From Micromonospora sp. RP3T (lineage in GTDB: Bacteria; Actinomycetota; Actinomycetes; Mycobacteriales; Micromonosporaceae): DNA of 64,000 nucleotides. Both the position numbers and the translations under genes were made by a program. Each line of letters starts with the position of its first letter. Position 1 is the stretch's first letter. Shown piece after piece: positions 7,630 to 16,160 of this stretch. The notes under the pieces were generated by a model. It had not been told where the DNA came from. It saw only the letters and a list, made by a program, of their open reading frames with translations, and did no database searches. The stretch spans positions 1 through 64,000 of the forward strand of contig NZ_PYPS01000010.1 in NCBI RefSeq assembly GCF_003027925.1, in the 5' to 3' direction.

Positions 7630-10600
7630 CTACCGGGTGTGCGCTGCCTCCCGCATGTCGACGCGGTACGCCTCCTCCCGCACGTCGGCGTCGGGGTGCC
7701 GGCGCAGCCCGGTCAGCAGGCCCCGCCACGGCTGCGGCCACCCGGAGACCGCCCCGTGCCGGACCAGCGCCACCGCGAACAGCCCGCCGGCCAGGTCACC
7801 CCGGCCGGCCAGCAGCGCCACCACGTCGTCGAGCCCGGCCAGGTCCGGCCAGTCCGGGAGGGCGCGCAGGCGCGCGTCGAGCCGTCCGGCGGCGCGTACC
7901 GCGAGGACGGGCCGGCCCGCGCAGAGCGCCGCGACCTCGTCCAGGTTGTCCAGCCGGCCGAGGTCGACCAGCAGGCCGGCGGCCGTGCCGACGAAACCGG
8001 GCCGGCCGGCGAGCCACCGGGCGGCGTCGACGAGCGCGGTCCGGTCGGAGTCGGCCGGCCGGTGCGTGACCCGGACGGCAGCGCCGCGGACGAGCACGTC
8101 GACGCGCCGCCGGTCCGGCCGGTCGGCGGCCGGGTCGCCGGGCCGGTCGTCGGCGGCGTCCCGGTCGACCAGCCGCGCCAGCGCGACGCCGAGCACCTCG
8201 TCGCCGCCGGCCCGCAGCAGGTCGGCCACCGCCACGTCGACGAGCGTCTCGTCCAGGTCGGTGAGCCGGTCGACGACCAGGTCGGCGACGTCGGCCAACC
8301 AGGGCGCCCAGTCCCCGAGCCGGTCGAACGCGGCACGCCGGACCTCCCGGTCGGGGGCGCGACACGCCTCGACGACGAGCGCGGCGTATTGGGGTCGGTG
8401 GCGCTCCGGGAGCCAATACGGATACGCGCCGAGGACCGCGCGTCGTTCCTCGCGACTGCCGTCGACCGCGGCCCGCAGAACGGTCCAGCTCGCCTCCGGG
8501 GTCAGTCGCTGCCGGGCGGCGGAGACGATCGCCGCCCGCAGGTCCCGGTGCGTTCCCGCATCGAGGTACGCGTCGCGCAGCGTCGCCATCGCCGTGGGCG
8601 GCCCGTAGCGGGCCAGCAGCCGGGCGGCCTCCTTCCGGCTGGTGAGCTTCGCGGTCCCGGTCCGCAGCAGCGTGCCGAGCAGGTCGACCAGCCGGGACGG
8701 CGGGGTGTGCCGGGCGGCGCGGGCCGCCGCGTACAGCGCGACCCGGGCCCGGTCGCCGTCGGCGTACCGGAGCAGCACCGGCAGCGCCTCGTCCGGGCGG
8801 TCGGTCCGGACCAGCGCACCCAGCGCCGCCTCGGCAATCGGCACCTCGGGCGCGTCGAGGTGGCGCCGGACCAGCGCCCGCCCGGCGTCACCGAGTCCGG
8901 CGGCCGCCCGGATCGCCGCCGCGCGCTGCCACACGACGTGGCCGGGGTCGGTGACGACCAGCTCCTGAAGCTCCACGAAGCGGGCCTGCTGGCGGGGCAG
9001 CCAGCGGGCGGCCCCCGGCGCGTGGCCGGGCACCCACCGGATCCCGGACTCGACGAACCGGCCGCGCGGGCGGCGCCCCAGCGCCCGGTCGAGCAGGTCG
9101 GTGCGGACGCGTCCGACCGTCTCCCAGACCACGTGCAGCGTCACCGCCGACGCGTCGACGCCGAGCACCTCGGCCACCCGCTCGGCGCGGGTGGCCGGGT
9201 CGGCGAGCCACAGCGCGATCGCCGTCCGCGCCACCGCGGGCAGCGTGCCCCGGGCGAGCGCCCGGCGCAGCAGCCCCTGGAGCGCGGGCAGCCGCCAGGC
9301 CCGCCTGCCCAGCGCGTACGTGAGCGCGAAGAGCGGAGCGTGGTTGCCGCGCCTCATGCCGGCCTCGACCCAGCCGCGCAGCCGCTCGAAGACCATGGTC
9401 TCCTGCCCGCGCCGCAGCACCTGGTCGAAGCGGCGCAGCATCGGCACGGTCGCGCCGCTGCTCACCCGGTCGATGGTGAGCAACGCCCAGCCGCGCAGCG
9501 GCGTCACGTCGACGTGGCGCGCCAGCACGTCGACGGCGAGGTGGCTCAGCGCCGACGTGGTGGCGGCCGAGGCGTCCCGCGCGTCGACCGCGTCGGTGGT
9601 CACCCGCGTCAGCCCGTCGGCCGTGTCGGCGGTGAGCAGCGGCGCGACCCGGGACAGTGCGGTGAGCGCGGAGGCGCGTACCGGATCCTGCTCGTTGCGC
9701 AGCCGGGCGAGCCGGGCGACCAGCTCGGCCACCGCGCGCGGGTCGCGGGAGCGGCGGGCGGCGGCCACCAGCAGCGCCCAGCCGGTGGCCCGCTCGTCCG
9801 CGTCACCGGAGCGCACCGCGCCGTCCAGGGCGGCGGACGCGTCCGGCCAGGGCAGGTACGCGCTCCACGCGCGGACGTCGGCCTCCCGTTCCCGGATCCG
9901 GGGCAGGCCGAGCACCCGGGTCGCCTCCCGGACCCGGACCGTCGCCGGCAGCACGTCCACCACCTCGGCAGCCGGCACCAGCAGCGTGGTGTCGGTGCCG
10001 GCGAACGCCAGGTCGTACAGCTCGCCGCGCCGGTGCGGCGCGACGGCGTCGAGCAGCGCCGCCAGGCTCCGGCCATGGTCCCGGAACCGGACGGCGAGTG
10101 GCGCCAGCTCGTCGGTGGGCAGCGTCGCGAGGCGTCGCAGCAGCGCCGGCGTCGGCGCGGTCCGGGCCACCCAGGCCGCGCGTCCCGGCACCGTGAGCAG
10201 GCGTACGACGCGGCCCGCGTCGTACCCGGCGAGCCGCCCGTACGCGATCGGCGGGCCGGGCAGCGACCGCTCCGGCGCGTACCGTTCGAGCAGGTCGAGC
10301 GCCTCCGCCGGGTCGCATCGCAGCACCGCGCCGGCGACCTCGCCCCAGATCCGGGCGCGTTGCTCGGGCGGGGCCACGGCCAGCCGCTCGCGGGTCCGGG
10401 CCAGCAGCGTGCCGGCGTGCCGGCGGACCAGCCGCTCCGGGTCGAGCGCGTGTTCCAGGTCGGGCAGCAACGCCCGTACCGTGTCGGTGCCGCAGGCCGG
10501 CAGCAACGCGGCGGCCTCCGCGTCGCCGAACCGGTCGCGTACCTCGATGATCAGCGCGTCGGCGACGGCCGGCACGGGCCGGCGGCGCAGCGTGCGGTAG

Positions 10601-10992
10601 ACCCGTCGCCGGTCGGCTGCGGGTCGGTCGGTGAGGTCGCCGGCGGGCGTGCCGCCGCGCAGCGCCCCGGCGAGCGCGGCGGCCCGGATCGACGGCTGCG
10701 GGTCTCGGGTCGCGGCGGCGACGGCGGCGTCGTCCCGGACCACCATGGCGGCGATCAACGCGAGCCGCCGGGCGTAGGCGTCCCGGCCGCGGAGGTCGGC
10801 GCAGACCTGGGCGCGGTCGGGCGCGGTGCGTGCCCAGCCGGCGAGGTGGCGCATCCGGGCCCGGTGGGGGAGCGGGTCGAGCGACGTCAGCAGCGCGCGG
10901 GTGGCGGTGAGCACGACGCACATTGTGCCGGTGGGTGGCGCGCCCCGGGTGCCGGCCCGGGCGCGGCGGACCGGAATCGCGCGCGCCGCCAT
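7630..10992 (-). CDS. Large HEAT-repeat-like protein of unknown function
   Basis: This encodes an all-alpha protein of about 1120 residues made of repeated helix pairs, for example AAALAGALRGGTP, EAALGALVRTDRP and AAFDRLGDWAPWLADVADLV. Leu/Ala/Val and Arg/Asp alternate as in HEAT or Armadillo solenoids, and no catalytic motif or membrane helix is visible. Such solenoids bind proteins or nucleic acids. The first candidate start (10992) has AGGA 9 nt upstream; an internal ATG at 10923 would remove 23 weakly helical residues, so the start is uncertain. The opposite strand is also open over this interval but encodes Arg/Pro/Gly-rich sequence typical of a GC shadow. It is divergent from a sulfotransferase gene and converges on the cellulase gene. 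Confidence 0.8.
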   Translation of the reverse strand: MAARAIPVRRARAGTRGAPPTGTMCVVLTATRALLTSLDPLPHRARMRHLAGWARTAPDRAQVCADLRGRDAYARRLALIAAMVVRDDAAVAAATRDPQPSIRAAALAGALRGGTPAGDLTDRPAADRRRVYRTLRRRPVPAVADALIIEVRDRFGDAEAAALLPACGTDTVRALLPDLEHALDPERLVRRHAGTLLARTRERLAVAPPEQRARIWGEVAGAVLRCDPAEALDLLERYAPERSLPGPPIAYGRLAGYDAGRVVRLLTVPGRAAWVARTAPTPALLRRLATLPTDELAPLAVRFRDHGRSLAALLDAVAPHRRGELYDLAFAGTDTTLLVPAAEVVDVLPATVRVREATRVLGLPRIREREADVRAWSAYLPWPDASAALDGAVRSGDADERATGWALLVAAARRSRDPRAVAELVARLARLRNEQDPVRASALTALSRVAPLLTADTADGLTRVTTDAVDARDASAATTSALSHLAVDVLARHVDVTPLRGWALLTIDRVSSGATVPMLRRFDQVLRRGQETMVFERLRGWVEAGMRRGNHAPLFALTYALGRRAWRLPALQGLLRRALARGTLPAVARTAIALWLADPATRAERVAEVLGVDASAVTLHVVWETVGRVRTDLLDRALGRRPRGRFVESGIRWVPGHAPGAARWLPRQQARFVELQELVVTDPGHVVWQRAAAIRAAAGLGDAGRALVRRHLDAPEVPIAEAALGALVRTDRPDEALPVLLRYADGDRARVALYAAARAARHTPPSRLVDLLGTLLRTGTAKLTSRKEAARLLARYGPPTAMATLRDAYLDAGTHRDLRAAIVSAARQRLTPEASWTVLRAAVDGSREERRAVLGAYPYWLPERHRPQYAALVVEACRAPDREVRRAAFDRLGDWAPWLADVADLVVDRLTDLDETLVDVAVADLLRAGGDEVLGVALARLVDRDAADDRPGDPAADRPDRRRVDVLVRGAAVRVTHRPADSDRTALVDAARWLAGRPGFVGTAAGLLVDLGRLDNLDEVAALCAGRPVLAVRAAGRLDARLRALPDWPDLAGLDDVVALLAGRGDLAGGLFAVALVRHGAVSGWPQPWRGLLTGLRRHPDADVREEAYRVDMREAAHTR

Positions 10993-11048
10993 TCCTGCAA
11001 TTCCTATGTAAATTGCGGATTTTCAGCGTACTCTCAGGTCTGCTCCGA

Positions 11049-11077
11049 TTGACATCAATGGGACCGTCGGGGATATT
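11049..11077 (+). promoter_or_regulatory. Promoter of the sulfotransferase gene
   Basis: A perfect -35 hexamer TTGACA (11049-11054) lies 17 bp from GATATT (11072-11077), in an AT-richer patch of about 100 bp that separates the divergent HEAT and sulfotransferase genes. The 5' leader to the favoured ATG would be about 110 nt. Confidence 0.6.
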
Positions 11078-11194
11078 CCTAGCGGCGCATCGGGGCGCGG
11101 GGCGAGCGGATGGAGTCTGCGGATTCCGGCTGTGCGACATGCGCGTAAGTGTCGGTTTGCCCTGCTCCGCGGGGCGCGGAACAGGTTTGGAAGA

Positions 11195-12097
11195 ATGATC
11201 AATCGCGCCGTCGAATTCGCCAAGCACAATACGCCGAACTCCATGCGCGTCGCGGCCCGGCGGGCGCAGATGGAAACGCGCAACACCCGGATGCGGCTCA
11301 CCGTGCCGGTCGTTTCCCGCAGCGAATTCGACAACATCTTCCACTGCACCGTCCGCAAGACGGGCAGCCAGTGGATCAAGGCGTTGTTCAGCGATCCGAC
11401 CGTCTACCGTCATTCCGGGCTGCTGCCGTACGACCCGCGTTTCTACTCCGGCGGCGCGACCGCGCCCGTCCCGCGCGGCCGGGTCGGCCTCGCGATCTTC
11501 CTGTCCCACCGCCGGTTCGAGACGGTGCCGAAGGCCGGCACGTACCGCGCCTTCTTCGTGATCCGCGACCCGCGCGACGTGGTGGTGTCGAGCTACTTCT
11601 CGCTGCGGAACTCGCACGCCCCGATGGGCGACATCCCGCAGGCCCGTAAGGCCCTCCAGGAGAAGTCGAAGAAGGAGGGGATGCTCTTTGTCATCGACCG
11701 CCTCCGCGACAAGAAGCAGTTCGGGCAGATGCGTTCGTGGGCGGTGGCCCCACCCGCGGAGACGTTCCGGCTGTTCCGCTACGAGGACCTGACCGGCGAC
11801 CGGCAGGCCGAAGAGGTGGACCGGCTGATGCGGCACTGCGGCATCACGCTGCCGCCGTCCGACCTGACCGCGCTGCTGGCCCGCTACAGCTTCACGAAGA
11901 TGAAGAAGGACAAGGAGACGCCGGGCCGGATCTCCCACTACCGCAAGGGCGCGGCCGGCGACTGGCGCAACCACTTCGACGACGACATCTACGCCGCGTA
12001 CACCGCGGCGGCCGGTGACCTGGCCGAGGTGCTGGGCTACCCCGCCCGCGACGCGGTCGCCGCCCGGCCCGACGGGCCGGACCCCGCGGCCCGGTAG
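11195..12097 (+). CDS. PAPS-dependent sulfotransferase family protein
   Basis: This encodes a 300-residue protein with the three sulfotransferase signatures. They are a 5'-phosphosulfate-binding loop near the N-terminus (TVRKTGSQWIKALF), the 3'-phosphate-binding segment FFVIRDPRDVVVSSYFS, and the C-terminal RKGAAGDWRNHF motif that closes over PAPS. The family transfers sulfate from PAPS to hydroxyl or amine groups of small molecules, lipids or glycans; the acceptor here is unknown. No signal peptide is visible, so it is probably cytosolic. The ATG at 11195 is preferred, since the upstream in-frame GTG at 11132 adds a basic stretch outside the fold. A consensus promoter lies upstream. It is transcribed alone, with an independently promoted AraC gene 32 nt downstream. 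Confidence 0.88.
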   Translation: MINRAVEFAKHNTPNSMRVAARRAQMETRNTRMRLTVPVVSRSEFDNIFHCTVRKTGSQWIKALFSDPTVYRHSGLLPYDPRFYSGGATAPVPRGRVGLAIFLSHRRFETVPKAGTYRAFFVIRDPRDVVVSSYFSLRNSHAPMGDIPQARKALQEKSKKEGMLFVIDRLRDKKQFGQMRSWAVAPPAETFRLFRYEDLTGDRQAEEVDRLMRHCGITLPPSDLTALLARYSFTKMKKDKETPGRISHYRKGAAGDWRNHFDDDIYAAYTAAAGDLAEVLGYPARDAVAARPDGPDPAAR

Positions 12098-12117
12098 GGG
12101 TTGTCGGCCGAGCGCCG

Positions 12118-12123
12118 TATCCT
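12118..12123 (+). promoter_or_regulatory. -10 element for leaderless AraC-type gene
   Basis: TATCCT lies 6 nt before the GTG start at 12130, so transcription should begin at the start codon. No Shine-Dalgarno sequence precedes the GTG, which is consistent. Confidence 0.5.
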
Positions 12124-12129
12124 GCCGCC

Positions 12130-12840
12130 GTGGCATTGGGCTTCACCACACGCGCGTCCGACTCCGGGTGGGTCGACACGGTGTGGACCTGCGCCAGCGG
12201 GTCGGTCACGGAGATGACGTCGGTGGCCACCGCGTGCTGGGGCCTGGTGTTCTGGCAGTACGACGGCCGGCCGTACGCGAGCGTCTCCGGGCCCGAGACC
12301 GGCGCGGGCGTCGCGCCGGTACCGGCGGGCGCCGCCTTCGTCGGCATCGAGTTCGCGGTCGGGACGTCGCTGCGCGCCCTCCCCGCCCCCGCCCTGGTCG
12401 ACCGCGGCGCGACGCTGCCCGACGTCACTCGCCGGACGTTCCGGCTGGCCGGCGACCGGTGGGAGACACCGGGCCCGGACGACGCCGAGGCGCTTGTCGA
12501 GCGGCTGGTCCGGGCCGGCGCGGTGGTCCGCGACCCGTTCGTCGCCGAGCTTCGCCGCGGCCACCACCCCTTCGCGTCACCGCGCACCCTGGAACGTCGG
12601 TTCCGGGCGGCGACCGGGCTGACCCAGGGCGCCGTGCGGCAGATCGAACGCGCCCGGGAGGCCGCGGTGCTGCTGGCCGCCGGCGTCGCGGTGGCCGAGG
12701 CGGTCACCCGGCTCGGGTACGCCGACGAGCCGCACCTGGCCCGCGCGCTGCGCCGGTACGTCGGGCGGACGGCGGGGCAGTTGCGCGCGGGCGGGGGCCG
12801 ACCGATCGCGCTGGACCTGGGTCAGCGGACCACGTCGTAG
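12130..12840 (+). CDS. AraC-type helix-turn-helix regulator
   Basis: This encodes a 236-residue protein. Residues 1-120 form a beta-rich sensor-like domain resembling the DUF6597-type N-terminus of short AraC proteins. The C-terminal 90 residues carry the AraC DNA-binding pattern, with a first HTH near SPRTLERRFRAATGLTQGAV and a second near VAEAVTRLGYADEPHLARALRRYVG. It overlaps the 3' end of the opposing reductase gene by 19 nt, so the two are convergent neighbours, and regulation of the DHFR-like cluster is plausible but unproven. Confidence 0.87.
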   Translation: MALGFTTRASDSGWVDTVWTCASGSVTEMTSVATACWGLVFWQYDGRPYASVSGPETGAGVAPVPAGAAFVGIEFAVGTSLRALPAPALVDRGATLPDVTRRTFRLAGDRWETPGPDDAEALVERLVRAGAVVRDPFVAELRRGHHPFASPRTLERRFRAATGLTQGAVRQIERAREAAVLLAAGVAVAEAVTRLGYADEPHLARALRRYVGRTAGQLRAGGGRPIALDLGQRTTS

Positions 12841-13400
12841 ATCAGCTTCAGCACGCCGTTCGAGTAGGTCTCGGACTCCCGCAGCCGCAACCTCTGCCTG
12901 TCCTTGTCGGTGGTGCTGAACAGGCGCTTCCCGGCGCCGAGCAGCACCGGGAAGACGAGCAGGTGGTACCGGTCGATCAGACCGGCGTCCGACAGGCGGC
13001 GGGCGAGTTCCGCGCTGCCGTGGATGAAGACCGCCCCGCCCTCGCCCCGTTTGAGCGCGGCCACCTCGTCGGTCGAGCGCAGGATCGTCGTCGGGCCCCA
13101 GCCGTCGACGAGCGCGTCGTCGGGCAGGCCGGACGAGACCACGTACTTCGGCAGCTCCCGGTAGTCGGCGTGGTCGTCGGAGTCCCGCCAGACCGGCGCG
13201 AACGCCTGGTAGCTGCGGCTGCCGAACATCAACGCCGTGGTGTCGGCCAGCTCCTCGCCCTTGAGTGAGAAGGCCTCCGGCACGAACTCGATGTCCCGCA
13301 CCACCCAGCCACCGCTGCGGTGCTCCTCGCCCGGCCCGCCGCCGGGAGAGTCCACCACGCCGTCGAGCGACAGGAAACCGGTATAGACAAGATCACGCAT
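12822..13400 (-). CDS. Dihydrofolate-reductase / RibD C-terminal-like protein
   Basis: This encodes a 192-residue protein that starts with MRDLVYTGFLSLDGVVDSPGG, the hallmark of the actinobacterial DHFR-like family. FGSRSYQAFAPVW, the NADPH-loop region VFIHGSAELARRLSDAGLID, and LLVFPVLLGAGKRLF are also present. The family shares the fold of DHFR and the RibD reductase domain and is expected to bind NADPH, but most members have no proven substrate and are not essential folate enzymes. A paralogue lies 4 kb away at 16788. Its 3' end overlaps the convergent AraC gene by 19 nt. Confidence 0.9.
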   Translation of the reverse strand: MRDLVYTGFLSLDGVVDSPGGGPGEEHRSGGWVVRDIEFVPEAFSLKGEELADTTALMFGSRSYQAFAPVWRDSDDHADYRELPKYVVSSGLPDDALVDGWGPTTILRSTDEVAALKRGEGGAVFIHGSAELARRLSDAGLIDRYHLLVFPVLLGAGKRLFSTTDKDRQRLRLRESETYSNGVLKLIYDVVR

Positions 13401-13476
13401 GGGGAGAGGCTAGGAATCCGGGCGGCCCGCTGTCTTGTACGGAAACGACACGCTGCCCACCGGGCCGGGGCCGGCC

Positions 13477-13833
13477 TCAGGGCAGCGGGACCACGTAGGA
13501 GTCGACACGGGCGATGAGCCCGTCGCGGAACGTGAACAGGTCGTTGAAGGCGAAGCGGAACGGCCCGTGCGCCACGCTGACCCCGCGGCCCTCGCCGGTC
13601 ACCACAACGACGGGACCGTCCTCGTGCACCCGCTCGACGTCGAGCTGCGGGCGGCCGGCGAACGCCGGGTTCTCGATCTCGCCGTCGAACTCCGTCCGGC
13701 CCCGGGTGGTGCGGTGACCGTGGATGACCCATTCCACGTCGTCGGTGAGCGTCGCCAGGATGCGCGGGTGGTCGCCGGCCCGGAAGCCGGCGAAGTATTC
13801 GTCGACCAGGTCACGTTGGCTGAGCTGCGGCAC
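13477..13833 (-). CDS. SnoaL-like (NTF2-fold) protein
   Basis: This encodes a 118-residue protein with the NTF2/SnoaL arrangement: an N-terminal helix (LVDEYFAGFRAGDHPRILATL), then TDDVEWVIHG and a run of strands ending in FNDLFTFRDGLIARVDSYV. The fold serves as a small-molecule binder or isomerase, and no specific catalytic set is identifiable. The GTG start at 13833 has GAAGGAG about 7 nt upstream and lies inside the end of the SRPBCC gene (23-nt overlap). It is therefore the last gene of the ArsR, SRPBCC, SnoaL operon. Confidence 0.88.
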   Translation of the reverse strand: MPQLSQRDLVDEYFAGFRAGDHPRILATLTDDVEWVIHGHRTTRGRTEFDGEIENPAFAGRPQLDVERVHEDGPVVVVTGEGRGVSVAHGPFRFAFNDLFTFRDGLIARVDSYVVPLP

Positions 13834-14281
13834 TGTCGGCTCCTTCGGTGGAAAGGTGGGCGGCGAGCGCGTCGAGGATCGAGGCGAGCCCGTCCGCGGC
13901 CCGGGTGGTCCGCAGCTCCGGCGGGAGCCGGCGCTGGTGGACGGTCAGCTCGGTGCCCTCGCCGGCGGGCCGGAGCGTCACGGTCGTGCGCAGGCCGGTC
14001 ACCGGTTCGTCGAAGACGAGCTCGCGTGGCGGGTCGAGGCGCACGTAGACGAAGCGGAGTCGGCGGGTCGCGCCGCCCGGGGCGCGGGTGTCGAGCGCGA
14101 ACTCGCCGCCGGGCCGCGCGTCCACGGTCACCGACCCGGGTGGGACCTCGGCGTGCGAGCCGCCCCAGAACGCCGCGAGGCCCGCCGGCGTGGTGAAGGC
14201 GGCCCAGACCCGGGTCGCCCCGGCGCGGAGGTGTCGACGAGCGATCAGTTCGTCGCCGTGCCGCTCGGCGCGGGCGGTCAC
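13811..14281 (-). CDS. SRPBCC / AHSA1-like domain protein
   Basis: This encodes a 156-residue protein with the Aha1-type START-like fold: RRHLRAGATRVWAAFTTP, then LAAFWGG, a central LRFVYVRLDPPRELVFDE and a C-terminal helix. Such proteins enclose hydrophobic ligands and are usually cotranscribed with an ArsR repressor, as here. The GTG start overlaps the ArsR stop by 4 nt (GTGA), indicating translational coupling. The ligand is unknown. Confidence 0.9.
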   Translation of the reverse strand: MTARAERHGDELIARRHLRAGATRVWAAFTTPAGLAAFWGGSHAEVPPGSVTVDARPGGEFALDTRAPGGATRRLRFVYVRLDPPRELVFDEPVTGLRTTVTLRPAGEGTELTVHQRRLPPELRTTRAADGLASILDALAAHLSTEGADSAAAQPT

Positions 14282-14601
14282 CGGGCCCCCGCCTCGTCGT
14301 CGAGGTGGCGGTCGAGCGCGTCGAGCCGGTCGTCCCAGGCCCGGCGCTGCTCGTCGACCCAGGCTCCGACCAGTGCGAGCTGGTCGGCCCGGAGCCGGCA
14401 GGGGCGTCGGGTGCCCTCGCGGCGTTGCTCGACCAGGCCGCAGCGGCGCAGCACGCCCACGTGGTGGGAGATCGCCTGCGGGGTCAGGTCGAACGGCTCG
14501 GCCAGCTCGCCCACCGTGGCGTCACCGTGGGCGAGGCGGGTCACCAGGGCGCGGCGGACCGGGTCGCCGAGCGCGGCGAACGCGAGGTCGAGGTCGGGCA
14601 C
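14278..14601 (-). CDS. ArsR-family winged-helix repressor
   Basis: This encodes a 107-residue protein with the ArsR fold: AALGDPVRRALVTRLAHGDATVGELAEPF, the recognition helix TPQAISHHVGVLRRCGLV, and a beta wing EQRREGTRRPCRL. No paired-Cys metal site (CxC) is present in the recognition helix, so it is of the non-metal type that accompanies SRPBCC proteins. It is the first gene of the three-gene operon; the GTG start lies 20 bp from a 20-bp palindrome that is its probable operator. Confidence 0.9.
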   Translation of the reverse strand: MPDLDLAFAALGDPVRRALVTRLAHGDATVGELAEPFDLTPQAISHHVGVLRRCGLVEQRREGTRRPCRLRADQLALVGAWVDEQRRAWDDRLDALDRHLDDEAGAR

Positions 14602-14621
14602 GTCCCCACCCTAACCCAAAC

Positions 14622-14641
14622 GTACGCTTGTGCAAGCGTAC
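14622..14641. promoter_or_regulatory. Palindromic operator of the ArsR operon
   Basis: GTACGCTTGTGCAAGCGTAC is a perfect inverted repeat with 9-bp arms and a 2-bp centre. It lies in the 107-bp gap between the ArsR gene and the divergent lipoprotein gene and could control both. Confidence 0.7.
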
Positions 14642-14708
14642 ATTTGTATTCGGCTCCGGCGTTTCGGCGGGATCGGGAGCGGGCACGCCGGGAGAAAGGG
14701 AGGTCGAT

Positions 14709-15455
14709 GTGAACAGACCGTGCCCACCCGACCGGCGGCGACTGTGGGGCCTGTCGGTGCTCGCCGCCACACTGCTGGCCGGCGCCTGCACCGACGGCGG
14801 GACAGACCCGGGCGCTGGTGCGCCGACCACGCCGTCGACGGCCCCCACGTCCGCCGCTGCGCCGTCGGCGTCGTCGTCGACCGCCACGACCGTGACCATT
14901 CCGAAGTCCGCGTTCGTCGACCTGCCCGCGGAGCTGCGCAAGGGTGCCCCCCAGCCGGTGGAGGTCGCCGACGCGCTGCCGAAGCTGTGCGCCGAGGAGT
15001 TCGCCACCGGAGGCCGATCGGTGACCGCGAGCGCCGCGATGACGAGCACCTACCAGACGCCCGGGGACCCACCGGAGAACGTCCCCTACGGCACGCTGCA
15101 CCAGACCGTCTTCGCCTTCACCGGCACCGGCACCGGCGACTACCTGCGCCGGGTCCGGGAGGCGCTGGCACGCTGCCGCTCCTTCCCGGAGCGGGGCGTT
15201 ACCGTCACCGTCCGGTCGCAGCCGCTGCCGAGCACCGGCGACGACGCGCTGCTGGTGACGCTGACCCGGCCGGCGACGAGTCTCGACGGAAGCCCGGCCG
15301 AGGGCACCACCACCAGCCAGATCACGGTGGTGAAGCTCGCCGACGCGGTGACCGTCGTGCACGACCAGGGCTGGGAGGGCAGCAGCAACAACCCCGACCT
15401 CGCCGACGACGTCGCCCGCGCCGCCGTCCGCGGACTCGACTCCTGGCAACGGTGA
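14709..15455 (+). CDS. Secreted lipoprotein of unknown function
   Basis: This encodes a 248-residue protein. The signal peptide (RRRLWGLSVLAATLLAGAC) has a clear lipobox LAGAC, followed by a Thr/Ser/Ala/Pro-rich tether and a globular domain of about 180 residues with two Cys (LCAEEF and ARCRSF) that could form a disulfide. The pattern resembles PknH-sensor-like or LpqN-like extracellular domains, but I cannot assign it. The GTG at 14709 is chosen because GGGAGG precedes it and the signal peptide starts there; the nearby ATG is out of frame. It is divergent from the ArsR operon across the palindrome. Confidence 0.82.
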   Translation: MNRPCPPDRRRLWGLSVLAATLLAGACTDGGTDPGAGAPTTPSTAPTSAAAPSASSSTATTVTIPKSAFVDLPAELRKGAPQPVEVADALPKLCAEEFATGGRSVTASAAMTSTYQTPGDPPENVPYGTLHQTVFAFTGTGTGDYLRRVREALARCRSFPERGVTVTVRSQPLPSTGDDALLVTLTRPATSLDGSPAEGTTTSQITVVKLADAVTVVHDQGWEGSSNNPDLADDVARAAVRGLDSWQR

Positions 15456-15518
15456 GCCGGCCCGCATCGGCGGCCCGCCGAGGGGCAGTCCGTGAGGACC
15501 GGGGCAACCGGAAGGCCG

Positions 15519-15944
15519 TCAGGAGACCGCGGTCCGCACCAGCTCGGTGAGCTTCTTCTCCACCGTCGGGCTCCACCGCAGCAGCGCGAACGACGCCGGC
15601 CACATGTCGCCGTCGTCGAGGTTGGCCGCGTCCTGGAAGCCCACCGTCGAGTAGCGGTAGTTGAACTTCCCCGAGTCCTGGAAAAAGACCACGATCTTGC
15701 CGGCCGCGTTCGCGTACGCGGGCATGCCGTACCAGGTCTTCGGCGACAGCTCGGGAGCGGCGGTGGTGATGGTCACGTGCACGCGCTCGGCCAGCTCGCG
15801 GTCGGCCGGCGCCATCTGCGCGATCCGGTCGAGGACCGCCTGCAACTCGTCGGCCTTCTTCCCGCCCTTCTTCCCCTCGGCGCGCAGCTCGGCCGCGCGC
15901 TCCTTCATCGCGGCGCGTTCCTCGGCGCTGAAGCCCTCGCTCAT
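15519..15944 (-). CDS. DUF1801-family protein (YdhG/CyaY-like fold)
   Basis: This encodes a 141-residue protein. A charged N-terminal helix rich in Lys and Glu precedes the DUF1801 core, with LDRIAQMAPADRELAERVH, then KTWYGMPAYANAAGKIVVFFQ and the aromatic-rich end. Members are small frataxin-like-fold proteins of unknown role; a proposed iron-chaperone function is not secure. The ATG is preceded by AGGGGGAA. It converges on the lipoprotein gene with a 63-nt gap. Confidence 0.88.
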   Translation of the reverse strand: MSEGFSAEERAAMKERAAELRAEGKKGGKKADELQAVLDRIAQMAPADRELAERVHVTITTAAPELSPKTWYGMPAYANAAGKIVVFFQDSGKFNYRYSTVGFQDAANLDDGDMWPASFALLRWSPTVEKKLTELVRTAVS

Positions 15945-16050
15945 CTCGGTTCCCCCTCGTTCCCCGGCGGTCGACGTGACGCCGCCCCGCTCAGCAGAAA
16001 CGCTACGACCGCCCTACCCGCCCCGCTTCTCGATTCCTGATCGCTTCGGG

Positions 16051-16107
16051 AGCAAGGAGGGGCCCCCGCTTAACGCCTCCGGTATAGAAGGGGCCCCTTC
16101 TCACGCG
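16051..16107. repeat. Compound GGGGCCCC palindromic repeat
   Basis: Two palindromic units surround TTAACGCCTCCGGTATAG. The right unit contains the perfect 16-bp palindrome AGAAGGGGCCCCTTCT (16086-16101), and the left one (16051-16070) is an imperfect copy centred on GGGGCCCC. The layout looks like a dispersed intergenic element rather than a terminator of one gene, and I believe similar elements are common in Micromonospora genomes, from memory only. Confidence 0.6.
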
Positions 16108-16148
16108 TCAGGCGCAACGGGGGACAGCCGGCAGCCGTCACGGCGGCC

Positions 16149-16154
16149 TATGAT
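16149..16154 (+). promoter_or_regulatory. -10 element (TATGAT) for a leaderless transcript
   Basis: TATGAT lies 6 nt before the ATG at 16161, so the ATG is probably the transcript's first codon. This supports 16161 as the ancestral start of the DinB-like gene. Confidence 0.55.
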
Positions 16155-16160
16155 CCGGCG

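Noticed and set aside
7618..11052. 1144-codon plus-strand frame opposite the HEAT-repeat gene
   Set aside because: Composition is dominated by Arg, Pro, Gly and Gln; the minus strand shows regular amphipathic helices.
9803..12136. 777-codon minus-strand frame across the divergent promoter at 11.05 kb
   Set aside because: It would overlap the sulfotransferase gene and an AT-rich promoter region; no domain is visible.
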